A DNA stretch of 64,000 bases from positions 112,610 to 176,609 of the forward strand of contig NZ_PVTV01000017.1 of NCBI RefSeq assembly GCF_003003055.1, read 5' to 3'. The translations under genes were made by a program, and so were the position numbers. The notes beneath the pieces were generated by a model. That model was not told where the DNA came from. It was given only the letters and a program-made list of their open reading frames with translations, and did not search any database. Every line of letters begins with the position of its first letter. Position 1 is the stretch's first letter. Source of the stretch: Jezberella montanilacus (lineage in GTDB: Bacteria > Pseudomonadota > Gammaproteobacteria > Burkholderiales > Burkholderiaceae_B). Below are positions 25,593 to 34,284 of this stretch, piece after piece.

Positions 25593-26516
25593 CTAGACAT
25601 CTGCTAGTCGCGCGTTTACTTGACGAACAATACCAGCTGAGTCCAGGCCGTAGCGGGTCCGTGCGTAGTCCTGAGTCCCCATCTCGTGCATGAATTCATC
25701 TAAGGTGCCCAAGCGCAGCAGAGGCGGATGAGAAGCGAACTGAGAGATATATTCTGATACAGCAGAGCCCAACCCGCCCAGACGACCATGTTCTTCAATC
25801 GTCACAATCAATTTGTGCCTGGACAAGCAGTTTCGCAAATACGCTTCGTCCAGTGGTTTGATACTGTGAAAACTGGCCACTTGAACAGAAATACCTTGTG
25901 CACCGAGCGCTTCTGCTGCTGTAAGCACTTGAGGCATGAGAGTACCCGCTGCAACAAACAAAACATCGCTTCCTTCTCGAACTGTAATAGCTTGGCCAAT
26001 TTGAAATTGAACCTGGGGATCGTGAATCGCAGGTTCACCCTTCTTACCGATGCGAATGTAAGTTGGCTGATTGCTTTTAATCGCTTCGCGTAACGCAAGC
26101 CTCATTTCAATTGCATCGCACGGGGCAAGCACCTGCATGCCAGGCAAGGTTCGAAGTATCGCTAAATCTTCAAGAGAGTGATGCGTAGGCCCGAGTTCAG
26201 CGTAAGACAAACCAGAGCCTGTACCCACAATAATGACAGGTGCTTCGTGATAACAAACATCAACACGAATCTGCTCGAAACAGCGTGTCGTCGTAAAAGG
26301 TGTGATGGTATAGACGATGGGACGCAAGCCATTCAGAGCCAGGCCTGCCGCAACACCCATCATATTGGCCTCTGCAATGCCACAATTCAAAAATCGCTTG
26401 GCATCAACTGCTTTGAACTTATCGAACAGCTTATTACCGATATCGCCCGACAACAACATTACGCGAGAGTCAGTTTTAGCGAGCTGTGTGACCTCGTCCG
26501 CAAAAGCATTTCTCAT
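25593..26516 (-). CDS. Transketolase, C-terminal subunit (split enzyme)
   Basis: A 307-residue protein equal to the pyrimidine-binding and C-terminal domains of transketolase or DXP synthase. It begins MRNAFADEVTQLAKTDSRVMLLSGDIGN; GIAEANMMGVAAGLALNGL has the conserved Glu that activates thiamine diphosphate, and TIEEHGRLGGLGSAVSE is typical of the C-terminal domain. It must pair with the N-terminal subunit encoded just upstream, which it overlaps by four bases. In a sugar cluster it could transfer a two-carbon unit to make C7 or branched sugars. Confidence 0.92.
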   Translation of the reverse strand: MRNAFADEVTQLAKTDSRVMLLSGDIGNKLFDKFKAVDAKRFLNCGIAEANMMGVAAGLALNGLRPIVYTITPFTTTRCFEQIRVDVCYHEAPVIIVGTGSGLSYAELGPTHHSLEDLAILRTLPGMQVLAPCDAIEMRLALREAIKSNQPTYIRIGKKGEPAIHDPQVQFQIGQAITVREGSDVLFVAAGTLMPQVLTAAEALGAQGISVQVASFHSIKPLDEAYLRNCLSRHKLIVTIEEHGRLGGLGSAVSEYISQFASHPPLLRLGTLDEFMHEMGTQDYARTRYGLDSAGIVRQVNARLADV

Positions 26517-27349
26517 GCTGTGATCCCCAGTTCTTTCTTGGACAAAGCGACCTCGTCGGCATTGGGAATTCTGTAATGCCAGTTATTGTCGTCTTCCATA
26601 AACGACACACCTTTGCCTTTGATGGTGTGTGCAATGATAGCCAATGGCTTGCCCGACTTACTGGGAAACTCCTCAAGGGCACCAACGACTGCAGCCATGT
26701 TGTTCCCGTCGATTTCCAAGGTATCCCAACCAAATGCACGCCATTTGTCAGCGAGTGGATTCAAAGCCATCACGTCTTCGCTGCGGTCTGTTGCTTGCCA
26801 CTTATTGAAATCAATTAGTACACAAAAATTGTTCACCTTTTGGCCGCCAGCCAACAGGGCACATTCCCAAATCGATCCCTCGTTGCATTCGCCGTCGCCA
26901 AGCACCGCATAGACAGAGTAGGGCAGGTTGTTGACTCTGGCTGCAAGTGCCATACCAAGCCCCATTGGCATCCCATGCCCAAGGGATCCAGTCGCCGCTT
27001 CGATACCAGGTAAGTGAGATGGGGTAGGTGGATGCTCGCCGAACACCGTACCGTCTTCACCATAATGATCAAGATCAGATACTGGGTAGTAGCCGCGCAT
27101 AGCCAACACTTGAAACAATGCTGGCACGCCATGACCTTTGCTCAGAATAAATCGGTCACGCTGGGGATCGTCCGGTTTAGATGGATCCACCTTAAGTTGG
27201 TAGAAATAAAGTGCGGTTAGCAGATCGACCGAAGACAGACAAGAGCCAAGATGTGGCAAGCCGGCTCGACTCGACGTTTCAATGATGCGAGCCCGCAATG
27301 TTGCGGCTTTTAATTGAAGGTCTTGAATCAGATCGGGCGAGGCGGTCAT
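26513..27349 (-). CDS. Transketolase, N-terminal (thiamine diphosphate) subunit
   Basis: A 278-residue transketolase N-terminal half. SKGHGVPALFQVLAMRG includes the family His; the thiamine-diphosphate motif GDGECNEGSIWE (about residues 150-161) ends in the expected Asn/Glu region, and HTIKGKGVSFMED is close to the C-terminus. Together with the next gene it forms a complete split transketolase, as often found in secondary-metabolite and polysaccharide clusters rather than in central metabolism. Substrates are unknown. Confidence 0.93.
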   Translation of the reverse strand: MTASPDLIQDLQLKAATLRARIIETSSRAGLPHLGSCLSSVDLLTALYFYQLKVDPSKPDDPQRDRFILSKGHGVPALFQVLAMRGYYPVSDLDHYGEDGTVFGEHPPTPSHLPGIEAATGSLGHGMPMGLGMALAARVNNLPYSVYAVLGDGECNEGSIWECALLAGGQKVNNFCVLIDFNKWQATDRSEDVMALNPLADKWRAFGWDTLEIDGNNMAAVVGALEEFPSKSGKPLAIIAHTIKGKGVSFMEDDNNWHYRIPNADEVALSKKELGITA

Positions 27350-27351
27350 GA

Positions 27352-28341
27352 CTAGGCCTTGTGTGTGTAGTTGTGCGGTTGATCTTTCAGCACGTCAAAA
27401 TACTTTTTGACCCAGGCAATACACTCGTCTAGACCTGTGTCGAGACTAATTTTATCTGACCAGCCAAGCTCCTTACGTATCTTTGAACTTTCCAGATGAT
27501 AGGCGGCGTCCTTACCCAAGCGCTCACCCACGATTTCAACGTGCTCTTCAAAAGGACGTTCCAAACGCTGGCAAAGTGTTTCAACTAAATCGCGAATCGA
27601 GATCACACTTTCGGTCGAGATGTGGTACGTGTCGCCGTTATGACCATCAACCATTATCTTCCATGTCGCATCCGACACGTCGTTGATGTGAATGAAAGAC
27701 CGGGTTGAATGACCACCACCGTGCAACTGCAGTTTCTTGCCCATCAATATGAACAAAATCGTGCGGGGAATAATCCGATACAACTGCTGCCCTGGGCCGT
27801 AGACATTTGCTGCGCGTGTGCTGACGACCGGGAAGTCATAAGCCTGATGAAACGACCGCAAGCTCATGTCCGCTGCCGCACGCGAGACTGCATAAGGTGT
27901 ACTGGGATTGAAGGGGTTATCTTCGGTCACAAAACCGGAGCAGCTACCGTAAACCTCTGGAGTAGAGATATGTACATACCGCTTGAGAAAATCGACCTTG
28001 CGTAAGTCATCGTGAAATTTAACGGTAGAGACAACGTTAGTCATGAACCAATCGGCTGGATTTAACCAACTCTCGGCCACCATACTCTGTGCCGCAAAGT
28101 TAACAACGTATGCCGGCTTTTCATCATTGATTAACGACATAATTGCCGCCAAATCTTTATTCAAGTCAAGTTGATGAAAACTAAACTGAGCATGATCATG
28201 CCATTTGTAGGGTAAGAGGGCATCGACCGGTTCACTTGACCGACTGGTCCCTAATACTCGCGCACCTTGAGCCAAGGCAAAGTCGCAAAAGCTCGCGCCT
28301 GAAAACGAATTACTGCCGATAACCAATATCTTATCCATCAT
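27352..28341 (-). CDS. NAD-dependent epimerase/dehydratase (nucleotide-sugar 4,6-dehydratase-like)
   Basis: A 329-residue extended SDR. It starts MMDKILVIGSNSFSGASF (Rossmann motif GSNSFSG) and has YVHISTPEVYGSC in the position of the STDEVYG motif of dTDP-glucose dehydratase. The catalytic Tyr is in TPYAVSRAAADM, where Arg stands in place of the usual Lys of YxxxK. The block STRSFIHINDVSDA supports a nucleotide-sugar substrate. ATG 28341 forms TGATG with the preceding stop; the frame open to 28359 is not used. It could be a 4,6-dehydratase producing the keto sugar used by the methyltransferases. Confidence 0.87.
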   Translation of the reverse strand: MMDKILVIGSNSFSGASFCDFALAQGARVLGTSRSSEPVDALLPYKWHDHAQFSFHQLDLNKDLAAIMSLINDEKPAYVVNFAAQSMVAESWLNPADWFMTNVVSTVKFHDDLRKVDFLKRYVHISTPEVYGSCSGFVTEDNPFNPSTPYAVSRAAADMSLRSFHQAYDFPVVSTRAANVYGPGQQLYRIIPRTILFILMGKKLQLHGGGHSTRSFIHINDVSDATWKIMVDGHNGDTYHISTESVISIRDLVETLCQRLERPFEEHVEIVGERLGKDAAYHLESSKIRKELGWSDKISLDTGLDECIAWVKKYFDVLKDQPHNYTHKA

Positions 28342-29405
28342 CACAACCTGATCAGGCAACGACCGGCAGAGCTGCCATCGCGCATATTGGAAATCATCTG
28401 ATTAATTTGATCCAATTTTTGGATCTCTGATATCAAAGGACGCAAATCAATCTTGCGCGACTCGAATAAATTCATATACCGCGGTATGTCTGTTTGGGGG
28501 ATAGCCTCACCACCGTGCGTACCCACAATCGTTTTGCCAAAATGCAATGGCAAGGTATAGAGCGAAGCCTGTTGACCTTTGGCTGGCACACCTACCAACA
28601 AAACTCGACCTCTGGCTGAAATCAATTCGTAGCCTTTAGAGATGATGTCAGGATTACCCGTGTTGTCGATAAAAATATCCAGCTTCTGTTTAGCAAAAAT
28701 TCGATTTAACTCTGCCCAGGCATCTTGTGTGGTTGAGTTGATCACAGTCGTTGCACCGTAAGTTCTTGAGAGTTCAAGCCGATTGTCGAAACGATCAATC
28801 GCCACGATTTGACTGGCACCTGCCAAGTGCGCCGCTTGCACGATATTTAAACCAATGCCCCCAGAGCCGAAAACAACCACCGATTCACCAAGCCGGAGTT
28901 CGGCGCGGTTATCAATGAGTCCCAGGCCTGTGGTGATGGCGCAGCCATATAGCGCAGCCGTTTGAAGGTCTGCCGAGCCATCAATTTTCGTCAAACGATT
29001 TTCAGCAACAACGGCGTGTTTGTTAAAGGTGGTCACCCAGCCTGCATTGACAACTTTGTCTCCCCATGAATACTTGGCAGGAGTCGCCTCTATACCTTGC
29101 GAGGGCTTCCAATGAAGCACAACCGTGTCGCCGGGCGCTACGTATTTCACCCCAGGGCCGATTGCCAGAACTTTGCCGCTGCCTTCGTGACCCAGCAAAT
29201 GAGGCAACCAAGCATCAGGGCCTTTCACCCCGTCAATCTCACCTAATTGTGATCCGCAAATGCCACTGTAGGCCAGCTCTACCATAACCTGACCGATCCC
29301 CAGTTCAGTGGGCAGACCGATTTCAATGATCTGAAGCGGTTTTTTTTGCTCAACAAGAACGGCAGCTAGCGTTGTACGAGGTAAATTCATCGTGTCAAAT
29401 TTCAT
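28341..29405 (-). CDS. Zinc-type alcohol dehydrogenase (MDR family)
   Basis: A 354-residue medium-chain dehydrogenase. Catalytic zinc ligands are in SGICGSQLGE (Cys) and LLGHEGSG (His-Glu). The region that normally holds the four structural-zinc cysteines reads LHWKPSQGIEATPAKYSWG and has none. The nucleotide-binding motif is VVFGSGGIGLNIVQAAHLAGA. ATG 29405 is used; MNLPRTT at 29390 is an alternative. It overlaps the isomerase gene by 11 bases. It probably oxidises or reduces a sugar hydroxyl or ketone in the island's pathway. Confidence 0.88.
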   Translation of the reverse strand: MKFDTMNLPRTTLAAVLVEQKKPLQIIEIGLPTELGIGQVMVELAYSGICGSQLGEIDGVKGPDAWLPHLLGHEGSGKVLAIGPGVKYVAPGDTVVLHWKPSQGIEATPAKYSWGDKVVNAGWVTTFNKHAVVAENRLTKIDGSADLQTAALYGCAITTGLGLIDNRAELRLGESVVVFGSGGIGLNIVQAAHLAGASQIVAIDRFDNRLELSRTYGATTVINSTTQDAWAELNRIFAKQKLDIFIDNTGNPDIISKGYELISARGRVLLVGVPAKGQQASLYTLPLHFGKTIVGTHGGEAIPQTDIPRYMNLFESRKIDLRPLISEIQKLDQINQMISNMRDGSSAGRCLIRL

Positions 29406-29988
29406 CCTTGTGCGCGTAAAGGTATTGCATCAGCATATGTCCGACAACCAGTTGCAGATCCTCTGCGATCTGCATATCATCCACTGGAAAATGCAAAACA
29501 ATGTCAGCAAGATTTTTAGCCTGACCACCCGAATAACCAAGGATGGCACACGAGCTCATTAGTTTTTCTTTTGCTGTCTTGAGCGCTTCCAAGATGTTCG
29601 GTGAGTTACCGCTACCGGACAGAACGATCAGCAGATCCCCTTTATTGCCAAGGACGGCCAATTGTTCTGAATAAATAGCGTGGTAACCCACATCGTTCGC
29701 GAGACAGGTAATGACGGCCGCGTTTGCAGATAGAGCGGTAATCCTCATGCCAGCGCCCGTTTTCTTTGCTATCCCATACAAGAAATCATTTGCTAAGTGG
29801 ATAGCATTGCCTGCGCTGCCACCGTTGCCGCAAATAAAGACCTGACAGCCGCTCCTCCAGCAACGTAACATTTCTGAGGCTAAGTGACTAACCGGACTCC
29901 AGTCCGCGTTCAATAAAGTGGCAGCAAGTCTCTTTGAATAGTCTATAAACAAGTCGGTGCTGAGATTATTCGCGGGTGACGTTTGCAT
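29395..29988 (-). CDS. SIS-domain sugar isomerase, GmhA-like (sedoheptulose 7-phosphate isomerase)
   Basis: A 197-residue SIS protein related to phosphoheptose isomerase GmhA. FICGNGGSAGNAIHLANDF (about residues 53-71) is the GmhA-type sugar-phosphate site, LIVLSGSGNSPNILEAL is the second SIS motif, and EDLQLVVGHMLMQYL near the end is also GmhA-like. AGGAATC lies nine bases before ATG 29988. GmhA converts sedoheptulose 7-phosphate to D-glycero-D-manno-heptose 7-phosphate, which fits the neighbouring HldE-like fusion and split transketolase. It may be a specialised paralogue rather than the core LPS enzyme. Confidence 0.85.
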   Translation of the reverse strand: MQTSPANNLSTDLFIDYSKRLAATLLNADWSPVSHLASEMLRCWRSGCQVFICGNGGSAGNAIHLANDFLYGIAKKTGAGMRITALSANAAVITCLANDVGYHAIYSEQLAVLGNKGDLLIVLSGSGNSPNILEALKTAKEKLMSSCAILGYSGGQAKNLADIVLHFPVDDMQIAEDLQLVVGHMLMQYLYAHKDEI

Positions 29989-30126
29989 CGATTTGATTCC
30001 TAATGAGCCCTACTTGTTAAGCGTTAACTTTGTTCTCATCCGTCCATCATAGTCACGACCCATGCTCTCGAATCTGCAGAGTTCATAGGGTTTTTTAGCT
30101 TTAATCAAGCCTTTAGTCGTCAGGGA

Positions 30127-31071
30127 TCATACGCCGGCTAAGCCCTTATGCTGCATCCATTTCAAGTTGTAGTACCGATCCTCGTCCTTAAGCTTGCCTG
30201 CCTTGAATGCCTCTACTATTTCGCGGATCGCGTGCTCGACAGTCTTAGTCGGTTTGAACCCTGTAGCCAAGAGCTTAGCGGAGCTGACGCGATAAGAGCG
30301 TGGGTCGTTAGACGGCTTAATCACTATTTTGGCACCGGTATGTTTAGCTGCCATTTCAGCGATGTCGCGTATCGAAATATTTTCAAAACCAGCGTTATAA
30401 ATACCTTGAACGTCGGGCCTGTTTAACAAAAATAAGTACAGATCAGTGATATCGTCAATGTGAATATTTGGTCGAGTCTGATCACCGCCTAAAACTGTGA
30501 TTTCGCCTTTGCTGATTGCTTGCATCGTCAGGAGATTCACCGCGACATCCAGCCGCATACGGTTGGATAACCCACAAACGGTCGCAGGTCTCACAATTTG
30601 CACTGTCATCTGATCTGAATAAGACATCAAAACACGTTCGCCTACCATTTTGGTCTTGTTGTATTCAGATAAAGGAACCAACTCAAGATCTTCAGTAACA
30701 CTGTCCTCGTCTTTTAAGCCATATACGCTCCCAGACGACGCGTAGATGAAATGCTTAATCCCTTGTCGCGCTGCCTTATCTGCTAGCCGCATAGTCGCTA
30801 AGCATGAAATCTCCCAGGTGAGTAGAGGATTTAAGTCTGAGCAAGGATCGTTTGCGACCGAAGACAGATGAATGACTGCATCGAAACCAGACAGATCGAG
30901 CTGATCGGCATCGCGAATATCTCCCTGAACAACCGTCAGCCCAGGCGCTGGTGCGAGGTGATTATCAAACCACATGATGTCGAATGCAGTGACTTGATGG
31001 CCAGCCGCCAACAGTTTAGGGACTAAAACCGTACCTTTATAGCCACATGCACCAGTTAGGAAAATGTTCAT
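30127..31071 (-). CDS. NAD-dependent epimerase/dehydratase
   Basis: A 314-residue extended SDR. It starts MNIFLTGACGYKGTVLVP with GxxGxxG-type GACGYKG, has the intact catalytic motif SEYNKTK (YxxxK), and ends with KLKDEDRYYNLKWM. ATG 31071 overlaps the nucleotidyltransferase stop by four bases (ATGA), so the frame extension to 31212 is not real. The block DQTRPNIHIDDITDLY fits a nucleotide-sugar enzyme. It is unlike the other epimerase of the island, suggesting separate steps of one pathway. A 138-base gap follows, which may contain a promoter for the downstream isomerase operon. Confidence 0.88.
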   Translation of the reverse strand: MNIFLTGACGYKGTVLVPKLLAAGHQVTAFDIMWFDNHLAPAPGLTVVQGDIRDADQLDLSGFDAVIHLSSVANDPCSDLNPLLTWEISCLATMRLADKAARQGIKHFIYASSGSVYGLKDEDSVTEDLELVPLSEYNKTKMVGERVLMSYSDQMTVQIVRPATVCGLSNRMRLDVAVNLLTMQAISKGEITVLGGDQTRPNIHIDDITDLYLFLLNRPDVQGIYNAGFENISIRDIAEMAAKHTGAKIVIKPSNDPRSYRVSSAKLLATGFKPTKTVEHAIREIVEAFKAGKLKDEDRYYNLKWMQHKGLAGV

Positions 31072-31805
31072 GATGTTGATCGCGCCTGAATAAGTTGAAG
31101 GTAGTCTAGGTTGGCCTGCTGAAATGATTCGGGGGTCCCGATGTCTCGGTGATAAATATCGTTGTGAAAAGTCTGCATTTTGTGAATTCCTAAAGGGACT
31201 ATATCCCTGCAAAAGTCACTGGCTTCTGGTTTTTGATCCAGCCAATCGAGACAACTATGTTCAAGTAAGAACACGGCTGCATTCGCTTTATTCCCTGGGG
31301 GGTTTGCGACTTTCTCGTGAAAATCGATCAACACACCCTCGTCATTCAATTCAACAATACCGCAACTCGACGGCGTGTCGGTCGTAAAGGTCATCATCGT
31401 CGCCATGCAGTGTGACTGGCGACGACTGTGCGAATCGGCGAATGCTTTGGCGTCGAAGAGCGTGAAATTATCAGCATGCGCCAGCAGTATTTTTTCATCA
31501 AAATAGTTGCGATTTGCTCGCAGGGTGCCAGCAGTACCTAGCAAGTCATTTTCATGTGTTAAATCAATCAAATGACGGTACGGACTATTGCTACAAAAAT
31601 CAGCGACCTGTTCTGACAAATAATGAGTATTGATCAATATGCGGTCTATGCCTGCTTCGCTTAACGTTTCAAGCCAATAATCAAGCAAAGGGCGGCCAGC
31701 GATTGGCACGAGGCACTTAGGCGTGCGATCGGTCAGCGGTTTTAATCTGGTCCCGAAACCACCGGCAAGAAGTAATGCTTTAACTCCTTGAAACGGTGCG
31801 CTCAT
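31068..31805 (-). CDS. Sugar-1-phosphate nucleotidyltransferase, HddC-like
   Basis: A 245-residue nucleotidyltransferase. The N-terminal signature is LLLAGGFGTRLKPLTDRTPKCLVPIAGRPL split over residues 10-40 (GGxGTRL plus PK), and LLAHADNFTLFD carries the metal-binding Asp. The size without extra domains matches D-glycero-D-manno-heptose 1-phosphate guanylyltransferase (HddC) and short mannose-1-phosphate guanylyltransferases. It starts in a one-base overlap with the HldE-like gene (31805) and ends in ATGA with the epimerase. The nucleotide used cannot be told from sequence. Confidence 0.87.
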   Translation of the reverse strand: MSAPFQGVKALLLAGGFGTRLKPLTDRTPKCLVPIAGRPLLDYWLETLSEAGIDRILINTHYLSEQVADFCSNSPYRHLIDLTHENDLLGTAGTLRANRNYFDEKILLAHADNFTLFDAKAFADSHSRRQSHCMATMMTFTTDTPSSCGIVELNDEGVLIDFHEKVANPPGNKANAAVFLLEHSCLDWLDQKPEASDFCRDIVPLGIHKMQTFHNDIYHRDIGTPESFQQANLDYLQLIQARSTS

Positions 31806-33259
31806 TATTGAAGTACCTGTTTCAGTTCAGATAATTTGATCGGGATATTGCCAACGCGCGATACTTGAATGGCGGCGCATAGCGATCCAAGGTAAGCAGC
31901 TTGAAACGCGCTGGCCTTACTTGCCATCGCTAAAGTCGAGGTCACAAGCAATGAATCACCTGCACCCGAGGTGTCGACGGGCACGGTATTAAGAGCGGGT
32001 AGCAAATCCGCCTTGAGGCCGCTTTGTTTGTCTGCATCACGGCAAACGACGAGCACGCCTGCTGAGCCTAGCGTGATGAAAGCGTTAGATGCATTCGTTT
32101 TATCAAGTAGTTGATTACCAATATGAGCTAAACCGGACTGACTGTCACGCAGCGCGAGCCTGGCTTCGTGTTCTGTTGGTGTCACAAATGTCGCGCCAAC
32201 ATACCGAGAAATATCACCAATCTGTGAGCTAGATTGGCAATCTGCGCCGATGATGAGTCGGTGCTGTTGTGCTAACTCAATCAACTTAATCACGAGCGAC
32301 TGTGGCAGACAGCCATAATTAAAATCTGCAAAAATCAGCGCATCTGCCTGGGGGATAAGATCCCTTAGTGATGCTTCGATCTTATCTACAATTTCTTGAT
32401 CGATCTCGTGTTGACGAAGGTGACTCACCCTGAGCATGGTTTTATCCGATACTCGGTACCGTTGTTTGAGTGTGGTTGGGCGACTTGGGTCAATAAAAAG
32501 AGTACTTTTTACTCCATACGAATTTAACAGGTCCTCGGCAAATTGAGCAGTGTTGTCGTCACCCGTCACTGAAATAAAATTAACCGTCGCACCTAACGAG
32601 TGTGCGTGTGATGCGACAATCCCAGCACCACCTAAAAACTTCTTCGAGTCTTGGGGCGACACAACCAGAGTTGGGTCTTCGCGAGACATACCGAGGGCAT
32701 TGCAATTTACATACTCATCAATAATTAGATCACCGATGACGATGATGTGTTTTGACTGAAAGTTGTGGATTATTTCTTCAAGTTGCGGCGTGTCGCAACG
32801 GTGGCGAGACATGAATTCCTGTGGCTTAACCCAATAGGTATGCAGGTCTTTGGGTTTGGCTGGTAACAACTCGTCGCTTGAATAAGTGGATTCGCCGGAG
32901 GCAAATAGCAACTTGCCGCCCCAAGCAGAGAGCCACTCAACTTCTTCATTATGTTGGGCTTTATGTTCCTTGCCTTTCACTAAGGTATCAGGACGAAGAT
33001 CTTCAAGAACTTCTTTGACGCTCGTCTCAATGATAAAAATCTCAGCTTCAAGATTCAGTGATCGAAGCGTTTCTAAGCGCTCTTTAGGGCTCGGAAAGTT
33101 TGGATTTGGCTGACTATTATTGATGCCAACATAGAGTTTGTCGCCGCAGCTCGCTGCAAACTTCAAAAAGCGCACGTGCCCCGGGTGAAGAACAAAAAAG
33201 TCCCCGTAGACAAACACTCTTTCAAGTTGAAATATCTTTCTGATATCCGATATGGACAT
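31805..33259 (-). CDS. Fused nucleotidyltransferase-PfkB kinase, HldE-like with reversed domain order
   Basis: A 484-residue two-domain enzyme. The N-terminal part (about 10-125) is an RfaE2/HldE-type nucleotidyltransferase: VFVYGDFFVLHPGHVRFLKF with the HxGH site at 25-28, then VLVKGKE-like TLVKGKEHK near 93. The C-terminal part (about 170-484) is a PfkB carbohydrate kinase: IGDLIIDEYVNC, GGAG at 210-213 and the catalytic DTSGAGD at 429-435. Ordinary HldE has kinase first and nucleotidyltransferase second. It probably makes heptose bisphosphate and transfers a nucleotide to heptose 1-phosphate. ATG 33259 is used; a GTG two codons upstream is possible. It is the first gene of the minus-strand island operon. 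Confidence 0.88.
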   Translation of the reverse strand: MSISDIRKIFQLERVFVYGDFFVLHPGHVRFLKFAASCGDKLYVGINNSQPNPNFPSPKERLETLRSLNLEAEIFIIETSVKEVLEDLRPDTLVKGKEHKAQHNEEVEWLSAWGGKLLFASGESTYSSDELLPAKPKDLHTYWVKPQEFMSRHRCDTPQLEEIIHNFQSKHIIVIGDLIIDEYVNCNALGMSREDPTLVVSPQDSKKFLGGAGIVASHAHSLGATVNFISVTGDDNTAQFAEDLLNSYGVKSTLFIDPSRPTTLKQRYRVSDKTMLRVSHLRQHEIDQEIVDKIEASLRDLIPQADALIFADFNYGCLPQSLVIKLIELAQQHRLIIGADCQSSSQIGDISRYVGATFVTPTEHEARLALRDSQSGLAHIGNQLLDKTNASNAFITLGSAGVLVVCRDADKQSGLKADLLPALNTVPVDTSGAGDSLLVTSTLAMASKASAFQAAYLGSLCAAIQVSRVGNIPIKLSELKQVLQ

Positions 33260-33440
33260 AATCACTGAACAAAAGTTGGTCTTATCTGTGGATAGTAAAG
33301 ATCAGTTGAGCCGAGGGATTGCGAGAACTCGTAGCGAATTATCACGCTAATCAATGATTTAGAGCGAAAGCTAAGCGGCTAGAAATGCAGATTGTTCTAA
33401 TATATGCCAATGATATCTAACTTAGGCTTGATGACTAATC

Positions 33441-34268
33441 ATGAATGCACCTGAAAAGATCAGTGGTTTGCAAGCATCACAACAGCGTGTGGGCTCTGGC
33501 AATGCTCCTCAATTGCCGCAACCGCCAGTTTTTAAAACAGTTGAGCAAGAGCGTCTGCATCGCAAACAGCGATTAGCTGGCGTGTTTCGGTTGTTTTCCC
33601 GCTTTGGGTTCGATGAAGGCGTAGCAGGGCATGTTACTGCGCGAGATCCCGAGTTTCCCGACACATTTTGGGTCAACCCCTACGGTATGCACTTTAGCCA
33701 GATTAATGTCTCGAGCCTGATTCGAGTGGATCACCATGGCGATGTGATCGAGGGGGATCACCCAGTTAACGCAGCCGCGTTCGCGATTCATTCAGCCATT
33801 CACGCGGCTCGCCCCGATGTCATTGCTGCGGCGCACACTCATTCTATCTATGGCCGCGCCTTTGCTGCCCTGGATCAGCCACTTGCAATGATCAATCAGG
33901 ACGTCTGCGCCTTTTACCAAGACCACGCCCTGTATACCGATTATGGTGGTGTCGTCATCGACGCGGATGAAGGCGCGCGTTTGACCAAAGCCTTAGGTAA
34001 CTATAAAGCTGCAATTCTCTCCAATCACGGCTTGTTGACTGTCGCAGATTCGGTTGACGCAGCAGCCTGGTGGTACATCGCAATGGAGCGTTGCTGCCAG
34101 GTCCAGTTGCTCGCCCAAGCTGCTGCGGCTGGCAAGCCACTTAAGCTTGTATCAACAGAATCCGCTGAACAAGTGTTTTCGCTGGTGGGTAACTCGTTTG
34201 CTGGTTGGTTTCAGTTTCAGCCCCTTTGGGATCGTATTCTCAAAGAACAGCCAGACTTTCTCAATTAG
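33441..34268 (+). CDS. Class II aldolase/adducin family protein
   Basis: A 275-residue zinc-type class II aldolase/adducin protein. The core has FDEGVAGHVTARDPEFPDTFWVNPYG, AAFAIHSAIHAARPDVIAAAHTHS with the metal-binding HTH, and later AAILSNHGLLTVADS with the third His. This group is common next to Bug receptors in Burkholderiales and is often uncharacterised. It starts 175 bases from the divergent sugar operon and 16 bases before trhO. Confidence 0.88.
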   Translation: MNAPEKISGLQASQQRVGSGNAPQLPQPPVFKTVEQERLHRKQRLAGVFRLFSRFGFDEGVAGHVTARDPEFPDTFWVNPYGMHFSQINVSSLIRVDHHGDVIEGDHPVNAAAFAIHSAIHAARPDVIAAAHTHSIYGRAFAALDQPLAMINQDVCAFYQDHALYTDYGGVVIDADEGARLTKALGNYKAAILSNHGLLTVADSVDAAAWWYIAMERCCQVQLLAQAAAAGKPLKLVSTESAEQVFSLVGNSFAGWFQFQPLWDRILKEQPDFLN

Positions 34269-34284
34269 GCGGTTTTAAGTATTA

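Noticed and set aside
29395..33259. Annotation as the core LPS heptose pathway
   Set aside because: The HldE-like protein has reversed domains and the set sits with split transketolase and many methyltransferases; a specialised pathway is more likely, though core function is not excluded.
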